Of a DNA stretch of 64,000 nucleotides, positions 13,207-24,233 are shown in pieces (the first letter of the stretch is position 1; each line of letters starts with the position of its first letter). Under the pieces are notes generated by a model. The model was not told where the DNA came from. It ran no database searches and saw only the letters and a program-made list of their open reading frames with translations. This DNA comes from Oscheius dolichura (taxonomy: Eukaryota > Nematoda > Chromadorea > Rhabditida > Rhabditidae), in the NCBI GenBank assembly GCA_932521035.1, contig OW051497.1, positions 3,534,001 through 3,598,000 on the forward strand. The letters run 5' to 3'. The translations under genes were made by a program, and so were the position numbers.

Positions 13207-15910
13207 GATGAAAAGAGCCAAGAACCGATTTTCCTGAAAAACTGTTTGTTTCTGTTTTTAATCGTAAAGAAACTTCAGAAGCCAGCTGAATAAATAATGA
13301 AAAACAAGACCTCGTAGTCGGAATTGATGTGAGAAAAGGTGTCCAGATAAGATAAGAGAGAAGGAGTCAAATCTGGAGATATTTGTCCCCAGTATTATAC
13401 TTGAGAAGATGGCGAGAAAAAAAGCCAAGTGGTCTCGTCTGCGAGAACTTTTTGTTGTTCTTTACACAACTATAAGAAATCCCGGGTGGGGGATTGAAAA
13501 TCGGGCAGTAAAAGAAATATAGCTGGATGACGGGAAGGGGCAAAAAAAGAACATGGACTCTCATTGTCCGGGAATGCCGTCTTTATGTCGTGTTGGCTCG
13601 CTTTGCAGTCTTTTCTTTAAAAAGAGGACTATGTTTAATCTTTTTAAGAATCAACAAAAAATGGGAGGGCAAGTGAGGGTAAAAATGATGATCGTTGCTA
13701 AGACTAAAGAGCCATAGCCACGTAATAGCCCGAGATCAAGAACATGCGAGACCCGGATAAACTAGAAAAGATGCTGTGAGGTTCGACTATAAATACCTTT
13801 TTCACGAGATGTATTATGGAAATGAATAAGACCCCGGCTCAGGTGTTGTCACCGTCAAAGCAGATGACCGTCTCGAGGTCCGAGATAATAGCCGCCTACA
13901 AGGGTAGCGGCACTATTCCTCTGATTTCTGCGAGCCGAATATACTACAGGGCTCTATTGAGAAAGGGGATTCAAAGAAGTGGTCATTTTTGGAGTGATAA
14001 GAGTTCCAAAAGGCTAGCATAAGAGACCAACGCGAACATCCAAGAGTTTAAAGACGTTTTTTGTCTACTGGATGACTAATGGGGGATGAGAAGTCTAGTC
14101 AGTACGGCGAGTCACGCAAAGAACATTTTATAGCTTTGTACTCGCCGTTGACCGGAAAGGGTGCGTCATTTTTTGTAGACGCTTACATTAGAAATGTCTG
14201 TCCTTGTCTGGGGGTAATTAGATAATGTTCGAACAGTTTGAGAGTAAGGACCGGGGCAAAGCGACTCAAACGGATCAAAGGAGGCCAAGTGTGCCCTGAA
14301 CTGATATACAGGATAAACAGAAGAGGCGGGGCCTAATTCAAACTTTTCGTTTATCATGGTTACTTACAGCCATTTCTTTTTCTTTTTTTAATCACGTAGC
14401 TGGGTAAAGTTTTACATGTTTTTGTTTTCATCGTTATAGCAGCCTGGCGTTTGACGGAGGATAAACAGCTGTAGAAATATGAGTCTGTAAACTATCAAGG
14501 CAGTCCTTTTTTATTTTCACCTTTGATAACATAGACGGGAATGTTTTTGGACGATGGGAGGGTAAAGGCCAGCCTAATTAGGAATGACGTATAGCTGTCA
14601 TTATTTTATTGGTCAGGTTCTAGTTGACTTCCTGGCAATTATTTTAATTATTTGAAAAGGAGAGCGAAAAAGCAGTGAATGAATCTCCCTTCCTTCCCCA
14701 TGTAAAGCAAATTTTGGTTTTTTTCAACCGAAGGTAACCGTTTTAGCCTCTTTCTCAGAGTTTATCCAAATTATATCTTGCAAAAGAAATATTTAAAGCT
14801 GACTGCGGAGGCTGTAATGTGCATTTAGACTGACATAGACCGTGAGAGGTGAGGATTACCCTCCCGCCTAATTATATGGGAAAGCCGTGTGTTAGATTAT
14901 TAGACAAATATGAGATCAAACGTGACCACAAGGAGGAACTAAACTTGTTTGATGAAAACATCCTGTTTGCGAAATGGGTTCGGAGACAGATTGTTGTCGC
15001 TTCCTTGTAGGAACTGTTTTTTTGCCCTCGGTTTGAAAGGGCATGTCTGGGTCACACATCTAAAAAGGGAACGTCGAATCCGCACCTACAGGTGACTATG
15101 GATCACTGTTGTCTTTCGTTAGATTCCAACAGGGCCACCGGATTCAGCGTAGTCGAAAACCCCTATATATCAGGAAATAGCGTAATACTGGGGTTACACC
15201 GTCTCCCCCGAGCTTATAAGGGGCGCCGCACCAACGCTTTTTTTCTGAGGATCGTTCTAGGGTAATTTATAGTCGCTGAACACATTGGCAGTGTCAGATA
15301 ATAAATTTAGAATAAATTTAGCTTCGAAAAATTAAGAAATGCTAATATTGTACCTCTTCAATCCTGTTTTAAGCCCGTTTCCCTACAGTTGTGTGACAAA
15401 GAAAGGCCAGGTTCGAAAACAAGAAGGGATCAATATTTTTGTTAGTCCTTAACAAGTTTCCTTCTGTAGTTCAAGGAAGGGGGTCAACAGTACAGGGTTT
15501 GCAAGGCACGAATACTGGAAGCCTCAAAAAGTTCTAAATATCCGTGTGAGGGAACAAAAAAGTCGCGTTCTTCTCGACGGAGGACAACAAGTGTTGCATA
15601 TGACCGCCGTGCTCCCTTAACTCAAGCGCAAATAAGTGGATTCGAATTGACAAGGATCCTTCCGCTAACTTTTATTTCCCCGATGGTCAACAGGGCCATC
15701 TTAGGAAATGCTAGGAAATCATGCGTGACTTTTAAATGCATCTTTTTTATGAGAAAGAATGAAACCGGGGAATGATTATGTCGTTTGAAAGAAAGTGAAA
15801 CAGAGAAATGCTAAAGAAAAACTGCTCACATTTGCAGAAAATGGTCGTGGATCACATGAATCTTTTCCTAGCTTGTTATTTTATTTTTTATCATTGAACT
15901 TTTTTCCAGA
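13207..15910. other. Intergenic region between divergent genes
   Basis: This lies between the start of the minus-strand gene at 13206 and the + strand gene at 15911. No exon could be supported. It presumably holds the promoters of both. Composition is mixed, with several T-runs and A-runs. Confidence 0.5.
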
Positions 15911-16176
15911 ATGTGTCGTGAAATTGAAGAAGAAAAGAGGCTCCGTCCGGAATCTAATGAAAAACTCGAGAATAACCAAGTAAGTCGTACGCAGAACAAT
16001 GAAGAAAGATTAAGGGCTACCAGGAGGAAAGCGAAGAAGAAATCAGATTGACCAAGTTGATCTTGTCCCTGAACGGCGGCTACGACCTGGCCAACGATCC
16101 CCAACTGCAGTTTCTAATCTTGACGCAGTTACGTCGAAGCGAACAGGCTTTCAAAGAGGAGCTCAGCGCTAAGTAG
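15911..16176 (+). CDS. Small acidic protein, 76 residues, unidentified
   Basis: Two exons, 15911-15979 and 16015-16176, are separated by a 35-nt intron (CAA|gtaagt ... gattaag). A strong acceptor (tttttccag) lies one base before the ATG, which fits a trans-spliced start but could also mark an internal exon of a longer gene. The protein is Glu/Lys-rich at the N terminus (REIEEEKRLRPE) and ends with a helical, leucine-rich tail (LQFLILTQLRRSEQAFKEEL). No domain is recognised. An AATAAA follows 61 bases after the stop. Confidence 0.5.
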
Positions 16177-16236
16177 GGAGGAGCAGCGCCCGTTGATACC
16201 CATCTTCTTTAATCGCACGTTTTGTCATAATGCCCC

Positions 16237-16242
16237 AATAAA
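16237..16242 (+). terminator. Poly(A) signal AATAAA
   Basis: Canonical AATAAA 61 bases downstream of the stop codon of the 76-residue protein gene. Confidence 0.55.
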
Positions 16243-17175
16243 GCTAATGAATTAGACACAAATAATTTAAAAAAATTTTAGCAATAACAACAGTAGACAA
16301 GAGTAAAATGGAGTGACAAGATCAGTCTGATATGCAGCCTCGTAGTAATTGAGATGTTTTCATCCATTAAGAAGATGTTTATTAACCAGAATTGAATGGC
16401 ATCTAAATCGTTGAAGATGACGCAGCAAAGAATCACATGATCGCCCTGATTTGGTTCCACTGGCTTAAAAATAAAGATGAGCACGTTGCCTACTGACTAA
16501 TCTATTTCTGGCGGATAATTACATCAAAAACTGGTATGTTTCTGTAAATAGAGAATAAAATAAGCTGTTCAAAGTGTATCTGAAAAGGCTTATTGCTACA
16601 TTTTGCATCACTTCAGTCAATTTTTTTTTCAACTTTCAAGAATAGTTACCCAAAATACCAGAAAAAGTACCAGATCACCTGAGATTCTCACTAATAATGT
16701 AAGCTGTTATCGATTGTCCCTATTGACCTAAAAATGCTCCCATTCGCTTTGGCCTCCTATCTCAGTTACAAGTAGATTGGCATCAACGACCGAATGGTAT
16801 TTTTTATCCTTACCGAACTTTGTCCCATCCATTGGAAAAAGTTATCATAAAAGCTTTGTTTTGAATTTTTTGTTTAAAATATTTTCTTTATCATGCGGCA
16901 TTACCAAAACGTTCAGGGTTGTTTAAATTCCACAGAGCCTGTACACTTTTTTTACTAAAAATTACTTTCAAAAACGGTTTCTTCGCGGAGTTTATGAAAC
17001 CCGCTGCGGGACCCGTGACCACGCTCTTTCGACCAACATTGCCCGCAACAATAGCCTTTATTGTGATCATCGATTTGCTTAGGATACTTCTTTTTAGAAT
17101 GCAGTAATCGATAGAGACTGTTACAGGTTCGATTGAGCAGCAAACACAAGACGGATATTCGGCCAGATCGTTAGC
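16243..17175. other. Intergenic, contains a possible transposon relic
   Basis: No gene is supported. A stretch around 17001-17016 carries CGCTGCGGGACCCG, shared as its reverse complement with the TTAA element at about 20.2 kb, so part of this block may be a decayed copy. The minus-strand frame at 16278-16484 was considered and left out for lack of splice signals. Confidence 0.4.
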
Positions 17176-18006
17176 ATGACCGGTTTCCACCTGTCCGAAC
17201 TTAATTTTACTCAGCTGGAAAAGGTTGTTACAAAGGTTTTTTTCGAGATACTATTTTTTGAATGTTAATTTTAGTTGGAATGCAAGAGCTACTGTCGTCT
17301 GCAACAGACCAGTAAGGAAATGGAGGAATTCGCCCGGGTCAACAAGAATATAAAAGTCCGTACTTCCCTTCTTCTTGGGCTGAGCACGAACGACAACGGG
17401 GAGTGGTATCTCCAGCTCGATGGATGCAGTGTGGCGCCTTGCTCAAGATTTTGTGGCCTAAAATAGTATCTCTCACCCAGAAGGGATCGAATTGTTTTGA
17501 AGCCCTTTATCAAGCAAAACATGTGGTATGTTTTTATTTACTATTTTATTTATGCTGTATGTCTTTTCAGATATTCGTCTCGGCATACGCATCCCCAGGC
17601 GAGGCACGCTCTGTCATACCGAAATTCCTCGGCAGATTTCAGGGTATGGTATTGCGACAGAATGGAAAGCATGAAAAAGGAAACCAGTTCTTTGAGATCA
17701 TACAGGTGATAATATAAATTTTTATTTTATGTTTGGCTATTTTAATATTTACGCAGTGAATGTCTACCAAATCTTTACGGTTTTGCGTTCGCTAGACAAT
17801 CGAATGACCGTGTGCCTCCTAGGGATAAATTGATGCAATGGTTTCGGGAATTCAATCCGTCTGTAACGGAAGAAATCATCGATGCACAAGATATCGGCCA
17901 CTCCTTTTCGGATATTTTATGCCACAACGGCTCTCCCTGTAAGGTAGCGTTCCAAACATGCCTGGCAGAGGTCACATATCTTGTTGGTTCTGATGGAAAC
18001 GCATGA
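17176..18006 (+). pseudogene. F-box-like family member 1, deletion pseudogene
   Basis: First copy of the tandem family. Exon 1 is 17176-17235 (20 codons ending LEKVVTK). Exon 2 opens normally at 17275 with LECKSYCRLQQTSKEMEEF. At about 17424-17432 it jumps from the end of the exon 2 region straight into sequence homologous to the second half of exon 3 (LLKILWPK), in a different frame, so the original frame stops at 17464-17466. The missing piece, about 215 nt by comparison with copy 4, covers the end of exon 2, intron 2 and half of exon 3. The homologues of exon 4 (about 17572-17705) and exon 5 (about 17756-18006, ending at a stop) remain, but exon 5 cannot be entered in frame without a stop. 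Probably not functional as an F-box protein. Confidence 0.75.
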
Positions 18007-18461
18007 AACTTTTTCTTATGATGGTTTCTATTTCATTAGCTCTACAGCACGGGACAATTTGGGTACCGATGGAGTTCTTTAAAAAATAGTTTTGTTTTCT
18101 GTATGATATCTCCTCGTTCTCAACTTATCATTATTGGGCACAGCATAATGTTCAATTTAGAGAAAAGTGCAAGTCATACCCGTCTCTGCTATAAAATAAA
18201 TCTTTTGACTTTAAGTTGAGTTCAATGGAAGCTTCTATCTTTTCAGATGTGAGTTATCCATCGGAGAGGATAAAGGCAACTGTTTCAGGACCCGGGTAGG
18301 ACGGCATAAATGGCTTTTCCGTCACAGTGAAAATTTCTGTACCAAAAAATGAGGCGCGGCTTTTATTTGAATCATTGATTCTGGCGCTATTTTTCCTTTT
18401 TCTTAAAAGCGAAACTATTATTGTTTTAGAGTATCCTAGGATATTCCTGAAAGAAAACGAC
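18007..18461. other. Intergenic spacer between F-box-like copies
   Basis: AT-rich spacer. No exon is supported; it presumably holds the promoter of copy 2. Confidence 0.5.
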
Positions 18462-19458
18462 ATGGCAGGCTTCTATCTTCTCGGCAGTACTCCTATGCTG
18501 TTGGAAATAATTATTTCTAAGGTTTGTCTTCGTACTCTTTTTCTTCATCACGTTTTAGTTTGAATGGAAGAGTTACTTCCGGATGCAGCAAACGTGTCAT
18601 TGTGTGGGCGAGCTAATACGAGCCAGTAAGAGCGTAAAAATCTGCACGGAGGCGACCCTTGTCATGGAACAGAAGGAGGATGGCGAGTGGGCAGTCGTCC
18701 TTGCCGATGGAAGAACGATAGATGTGCCCTACGGCATCCGCTACAACATGTTCACGTATTACGGTTAGTTAGTTCATCATCTCCATTTCGAATCCAAATT
18801 TGCAGGCGACGGAGATCGCGAGAGCCTATTTAAAACGATGAAAGATCATCGAATTACCGTTAATTCTGTAATTATTAACCATCTAGCATCACGAGAGAAG
18901 ATGAGTAGGACAGAAATCCAGACCCTGCTCGATGTTCTAAAGCCCGGAACGGTAACTCTGGACGAGAGTTACGCAACAGAATGGAGCCTGCTGATTCCAT
19001 TGAAGCAATTGGTATGTACTCTTTTTTTGGGAAATATTGCTTTAGAAAGTTGTGCTCATGGACATAAATCCCATTGATGTAGTGCTTATAGTGGAGGGGT
19101 TCCTGCCTCTACGTCATATAATACTCCTACAAACAATCCGCCCTCCCGGCAGTGATCTACTGTTTCAGTTGGTACTTCAGGTGATTGCTCCATACTATTC
19201 CACTTTATTTGTATTCAGCGTCTTCGTTCCATGCATCCTTTGCCTAATAGTGCCTTTTTCATGTTAAGAGGAGATATACAGGGGTCAATGCCTACTGCAA
19301 GCGAAGTACAGCAGAACTATGCGGATTTTAATCCGGTTGTACGAGAACGGCAGGGTAAAACCAAGGCAGTCACGTGTGAGTTCGACAATGGAGGATCACG
19401 GTGCACCCTCTACTGGGATGAGGATTTTTATACGATTATTTTCCGTTCTCAGGAGTGA
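18462..19458 (+). CDS. F-box-like tandem family protein, copy 2 (281 aa)
   Basis: Five exons: 18462-18521, 18559-18763, 18806-19011, 19046-19180, 19219-19458 (846 nt coding, in frame throughout). Residues 8-45 look like a nematode F-box: LL-E-I-I-SK followed by FEWKSYFRMQQTC, matching the hydrophobic, Trp and LRxxQTC pattern of F-boxes that bind Skp1. The C terminus carries the family signature NYADFNPVVRER and a Cys-containing beta-like tail. By family analogy it would be a substrate adaptor of an SCF ubiquitin ligase; the partner is unknown. The F-box match is by eye and the C-terminal domain is not assigned. Exon count and intron phases (0,1,0,0) are identical to copies 3 and 4. Confidence 0.75.
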
Positions 19459-19868
19459 TTCTAGTTGTTTATCCCGTAATGTAACTTGCTTCTCAAACTA
19501 TATACCGCTCGTAAAAAGTATTAAATATTTTGTTATTAATCTTTCTTTAAAACTACTTGATAGGTAAAATTCCTATCCTACCCTTATTACTTTTAAAACT
19601 GATTAATGAGAGCTAGTTTCCTGTGTGTTACAGGATGAATCGACCTCCTGCTCACAGACTGGATCAAGGTAGAAGAGGTTCCCCTGATGTTTCTGCCAAG
19701 AAATTCTTACGATTCGCTGAAATTGGGAGCAAGGAAAGGATAATTATCCTCTTTCTCCTCTTCGAACCCTCAAAACTGCGAAAGGACAGGACGGCTTTTC
19801 TAAGAATATTTTCCTATACGAAAAAATGACAACAAGGTTTTTTTCTTTTTTTATTTATTTTTCTTTTA
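19459..19868. other. Intergenic spacer
   Basis: No gene seen. The + frame at 19623-19829 has no splice context or family similarity. The block ends at the inverted-repeat element. Confidence 0.5.
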
Positions 19869-20173
19869 TTAAAGGGACTGTCAGGGACCTAAGAAGCTGA
19901 CTGTAGATTTTCGCGGGCTTTGAGAATGCGCGAGAAATGAGTTTTTCGTGGATGCGCAATTCGCACGTTTCTTCGTGTTTTAAATTTTTATTTTGATCAC
20001 TTGACCTTACTTCCCATCAATTATAGAAGGCAGGCCAAGAAAGCGCTAGAAAATACGAAGAAATACGCTAAAACGTCCAGAATTCAAATGCGCGCCAAGC
20101 GTGGAGGACGCTACCCGTTCACGGCGCGCCGGGACCCGTGAACACTATTATAGGTCCCTGACAGCCCCTTTAA
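19869..20173. mobile_element. TTAA-flanked inverted-repeat element A (MITE-like, 305 bp)
   Basis: The ends are TTAA-AGGGACTGTCAGGGACCT (19869-19890) and its inverted copy at 20152-20173, 21 of 22 bases identical. TTAA on both sides is the target-site duplication used by piggyBac-type transposases. There is no coding capacity inside. The interior is GC-rich near the right end (GCGCGCCGGGACCCG). It reads as a non-autonomous DNA transposon; the autonomous source is not in the window. Confidence 0.75.
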
Positions 20174-20400
20174 AGGGAGGGACCTTTTTTTCCGGTAGCG
20201 GGTCCCGCAGCGACTGAACTAACTAGCGTTCTCCGCCTTTGGCGCGCTTTGGTGGAACCCGAATTTTTGAATTTTTTTTTCTCTTTTTTTGACATTTTCT
20301 GAACGTCTATGGCGACATATTTCGTAAAAATATTATGAATTCGTGAAATTTTGATGACGCGCCTACCATAACCAAATAAGGTCTCTAACAGTCCCTTTAA
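20170..20400. mobile_element. TTAA-flanked inverted-repeat element B (MITE-like, 231 bp)
   Basis: It abuts element A, sharing or overlapping its TTAA. The left end TTAAAGGGAGGGACCT (20170-20185) is a shortened form of the same terminal repeat with about six bases missing. The right end (20379-20400) is the inverted repeat with 20 of 22 bases matching the left end of element A. The interior differs from A but includes GCGGGTCCCGC, the reverse of the GGGACCCG motif in A. No open frame. Confidence 0.65.
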
Positions 20401-20791
20401 CTAAGTTTCGGTTGCAATGGATGTTCGTTTGCGACAAATGAAAATGTTGTGTTTTGGTCAAGGTTGAATTTTGCCACTTGTAAGGTAATGCTGTTGTCGA
20501 TATGCGGGTCCACAACGATCATATTTAGATACAGTTTATTGACTCGGGTAAATCGCTTTTTTTTGAGAGGATTCACATCACTAAATGACTTCTGAAGACG
20601 CTTAGATAATGGCAAAAGGAAGTTAAAAGACAGGTTCTCAGCTCATGATACTATCAATTCCGTAAGTTGTCTGACGTTTACTCCCGTTAGCATTCTTTAA
20701 CCGACCCCCGCTGTCTGTTCTTTTTATTTACTCTCTTATCTTATCGAATTTTTGATCAGTTTCAGTTCATTCAACTTTCTACAACCGGAAT
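20401..20791. other. Intergenic spacer upstream of F-box-like copy 3
   Basis: No exon is supported. It presumably holds the promoter of copy 3. Confidence 0.5.
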
Positions 20792-21863
20792 ATGCCTTTC
20801 CCATTGAATAATCTCCATACAAATCACATAGAGAAAATTATAAACAAGGTTACCTTCCTTTATTTCTTTTCATTGAAAGAAGTTTAGCTAAATATGAAAT
20901 CTTTTTTCCGTCTACAACAGACGTGTAAGGATATGAATGATTTTGTTCGAAACAACAGGAACGTGAAAATCAACACGGACTTATTCGCAGACCTGCATCT
21001 GAACACGAACGGAAAGCTTTCCTTCTACCTCCTCTCGGCGAGGCAGTTGGTTGACGGCTTGTATGGCATTCGTATTGAAGCACTAAGAATTCCAAGAAGT
21101 CAGTTGAGTATTTGTTTCTTTGTCATTTTCGTTATTTTTAGATATCGTTAACTTTGATCAGTTGTGTCACGCTTTACAGGAGCACCATATTACGGCCGCA
21201 TTGATCCAAATGAAGGAACCCAAATACATTCCCAATCTGGCAAACGAACAGTATGCTAGATTACTAAAGATCCTCAAACCAGTGCATGCCCTGTTAAAGA
21301 GTAACGGGTCGACTCGCTTTGAGTCGCTTCTGCAAGTGAAGGAATTGGTAAGCTTCGTTTTCATTTCGTTATTTGTTTCTAGTGTAGTTTCGTTACTAAT
21401 TCTAGAAAAGTGCGGAAATGTTCATAGACTCCGACTGTGCTGCTGGAGCTATGGAAAAGTTTCTTCCTCGTTGCGACAGAGTTGTTATAACGACCTCCGG
21501 TAGCCAGGCGGAGATACTGGAATTGCTAATCAATGGACTTCGGGTGACTAGACCAAATACCTCGCAACATTAGTTCAATTTCAGGTTCTCCGTTCTCTCT
21601 TTTCTGGACTTCTGGAAAACCACAGTTACCACCGCTTTGAGTTCCATGGTGGATGGAAGGGGCCTGTTCCCTCCCTCAGAGAACTCTTCGCCGAATTCCG
21701 TGACTTCCGCCCAACCGTGATCGCTGACCGCCGTAATCTTTGTTTGAAGTGCAATCTTGGCTCAGACGGATCGTATTGCGAGCTCAAGTTTGACGAATCC
21801 TCTGCCCAAATTGATTTTCATCCCGAACTGTATAACATGATCCGTCTCAGAGATAGCCAATAA
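20792..21863 (+). CDS. F-box-like tandem family protein, copy 3 (about 296 aa)
   Basis: Five exons: 20792-20848, 20888-21098, 21142-21347, 21406-21543, 21585-21863. The second donor could alternatively be about 12 bases further on; both keep frame. The F-box-like start is HIEKIINK then NMKSFFRLQQTCKDMNDF. Exon 3 holds the family segment ARLLKILKPVHALL. Exon 5 has RELFAEFRDFRPTV, parallel to the DFNP and AFRPTV segments of copies 2 and 4, then a Cys-rich stretch (LCLKCNLGSDGSYCELKF). Intact, no stops. The predicted SCF-adaptor role rests only on the F-box resemblance. Confidence 0.75.
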
Positions 21864-22036
21864 GGTTTCCATTTCCTAGCATTTCGCATTTTCCACTCTC
21901 CAATCTCAAATAATTGTTGTGCTTGGTTATTGTCTTTTGTCCTCACCCCCAACAATATAAAAACGTATGCTTTCAAGTCTTTATTGAAGAAATCCCAGGT
22001 TAACATGAACAGTAACAGCAGCAGCCCGTAGATCTT

Positions 22037-22183
22037 ATGAGCGCTTTAACGGACTGCGGGCTCTGTGACGGCGGGCTCCTAAAATCTGTTTTCGGATATT
22101 CTATCAGGCATTACCACCAGTGCCACCTTCCTTTCTGTTGCGGGTGGTGCAGCGCGATTTACGGCCTGCATCATTTATCTTGA
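22037..22183 (+). CDS. Candidate small Cys/His-rich ORF (48 codons)
   Basis: ATG to TGA frame with CGLC, HYHQCH and CCGWC clusters. The density of Cys and His pairs suggests a zinc-binding peptide or an exon of a zinc-finger gene. A second short frame near 22433 (CDSCKVKMNDHFAYIH) also has a C-x2-C-x5-H-x5-H pattern. Neither has clear splice partners, so both may be relics. Confidence 0.2.
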   Translation: MSALTDCGLCDGGLLKSVFGYSIRHYHQCHLPFCCGWCSAIYGLHHLS

Positions 22184-22660
22184 TAAGTTTATTGTAAAGC
22201 TTAACTTCCAGAGTCGTTGGGGGCATCTTGGTGTTCTTGGGGGAATTTGACTGCAGTGAGGACAGCTATTCCTCTGCCCCTTTTATCTCCAAATCGTGTG
22301 ATTTCCCGCCATAAAAGCCGATTGAATTCCTTTGGTTAATGTCTTTCGTCTGGCGAGAAAAGGATCTGTATTGCCAGATTTTTCGAGATATTCATCAGAT
22401 TTTACAAAGACACTGTTTCTACAGACATGAGCTACGAAATTAATTGTTCACTTGGTTCCTGCGATTCTTGCAAGGTCAAAATGAATGATCACTTTGCATA
22501 TATTCATATGAGTCGACTTATCGCAAATAAATTAGGTAATCGTTGGTTTATTCAAGTGTACAATTTTCAGAAAAAGGGACAGTAAAGCGTCTCTACTAGA
22601 AACTCTCCTAGGCTCATGGCACTATGGGTTCAACCGTTCCTGACAAATTAAGCGAAAAAA

Positions 22661-22699
22661 AATAATAGGCAGGTGTCTGCGTGTCTGTCTGTCTGTGAG
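22661..22699 (+). repeat. 39-bp dispersed repeat, copy 1
   Basis: AATAATAGGCAG followed by a GTCTG-rich tract, matching 23631-23669 at 36 of 39 bases. The shared unit includes the tetranucleotide run CTGTCTGTCTG. Confidence 0.7.
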
Positions 22700-22834
22700 A
22701 CCTGTTGTATATCATGTTATTGAGATAGTAATACATTAAAAACATCAAGAGAGCCAGCCACACATCACAAAAAGTGAAAGAGTAGAGAATAGGGGGAAAT
22801 CAGAGAAAACAAGGTCGGAATGCCACACAAAAGT

Positions 22835-23277
22835 CTATGCAATCATCACTCGATCTCCAGAGTTCACGATTGTTCTGCGGAAATCCGCTGGACGGATTTC
22901 ATGGCCGTTGAGGTAAATCTTGTAGGTGCCCCGCATGATCTCATCAAACCTCTCCCGATGATCGGGCTAAAATTCACACTTATCAGTCAGAATTGCTAGA
23001 CAGAATGACAAACCTTCACCGTATAATTGGCGATCCATGTTAGGGCCAGCAGAAGGGTTGTCTGGGTTGGCCCACAGTCCGGTTGGTTGAGGTCGATAAT
23101 GCTGGACCCTGTGAAGTCGACGCAGACAGTGACATCCTGCTTCGACCGGCCCCTGATCATGATCTCCACGTCCCCATGGAAGGTGAGGCCAAGGTGGACG
23201 TGGTGGGTCAGGGCAGGATAGGCAGCATGCATCATTCTTCTTTCTTGTTCTCTAAAATTGGGCACATTAATTTCGTG
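22835..23277 (-). CDS. Unidentified small protein, 3' two exons (117 aa from first ATG)
   Basis: Exons 23277-23014 and 22966-22835 are joined by a 47-nt intron (GTGAAG|gtttgt ... attttag). The upstream acceptor (cttcacag) is followed by 42 in-frame bases before two ATGs at about 23235, so the exon is either trans-spliced or internal. Sequence features: HHVHLGLTFHGDVEIMIRG, a Cys pair, a Thr/Leu-rich helix (LLLALTWIANY) and a C terminus GHEIRPADFRRTI...SGDRVMIA. Coding quality is high (GC-rich third positions, no stops). No family recognised. It lies between F-box-like copies 3 and 4 but on the opposite strand. Confidence 0.6.
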
Positions 23278-24233
23278 CTGTGAAGTAGAAATAGACAAGT
23301 AAACGGAGAAATGTCACAGTTGTACATAGAATTCATAGAAGCAGCGACTTTTAGCAGAAAAATAAGCGGCCGCACGTCAACATTCAAGGGAAATGGGGTC
23401 AAACATTTTGTAGTAAATGAACTCGTAGAAAGGCCGTCGCTACAGCTCAAAAAGGTCAGAAAGTATGAAGAAAACGATGTTTCTAATCGATATAAAGTTG
23501 AATGGTTTCAAAGCAAATATTAGGCAGGCCCGCGGCCTTCTTCTACCATTGTTCCCATTTTCCCGATGTTTCTAGGTTTGAAAACGTCCAAGAAGCTGTT
23601 CTTTTCCAAAGCAAAGACTAATCCTACCCTAATAATAGGCAGATGTCTGTGTGTCTGTCTGTCTGGGAGCCCTCCACGGATTTACCCGTCAACTCGGAAA
23701 GAAGCAGAAAAATCCGATTGACCTTGACTACCAAAAGTTATTCGAACGCCGAATTTTAATCCGACAAAAAAATAACTAGAACAGCCCTGGGGAAGGTGAG
23801 CCGGCGCTCGAGGTGAGCGCCGACATTGGAAAGCAACGATTGAAACGTAGTCAGGTCAGTCAAGCCGAGGACAACAAAGGCTCTGCCTCACGATACTTAT
23901 TCCCCAAAGAAGAAACGGAGATTGTATGAACCAATCGGTCGTTGATCAGATCGCAAATGTATGGGAACCAAAACACCACACAGGAACGGCTGCTATACAC
24001 GGGTAAGAGGGAGAGAAGCACGGACTATCAACTACTCTTACCAACCTTATCCCCAAACTTCTGTGTCATAGGACGAGATTGTTTCAAAACTTGTCGTTTA
24101 TCTCACTTGTTTTGTGCCTTGCGCTCTCTGTGAGCGCTATCCAGCAGGCAGGGCAGGCAACCGAGACACTGCCTCTCTGGTCATCCCTGGTCGGCGGCCA
24201 CAAGGCGTTGTTTACGTCCCCGGACAGTTGAAT
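23278..24233. other. Intergenic region
   Basis: It contains the second 39-bp repeat copy at 23631-23669. A + frame at 23311-23523 (ending RYKVEWFQSKY) looks mildly coding but has no start or splice support. Nothing else seen. Confidence 0.4.
23631..23669 (+). repeat. 39-bp dispersed repeat, copy 2
   Basis: Same orientation as the copy at 22661-22699, three mismatches. Flanking sequences differ, so the repeat unit itself is short or strongly decayed. Confidence 0.7.

Larger units (their letters stand above)
21864..22834. other. Intergenic region with small Cys/His-rich frames
   Basis: No confident gene. It holds a 48-codon Cys/His-rich frame at 22037-22183 (listed separately) and another short one near 22433-22542 after a good acceptor (ttctacag). 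It also holds one copy of a 39-bp dispersed repeat. Confidence 0.45.

Noticed and set aside
16278-16484. 68-codon minus-strand hydrophobic frame
   Set aside because: Looks weakly protein-like but has no start, splice or homology support.
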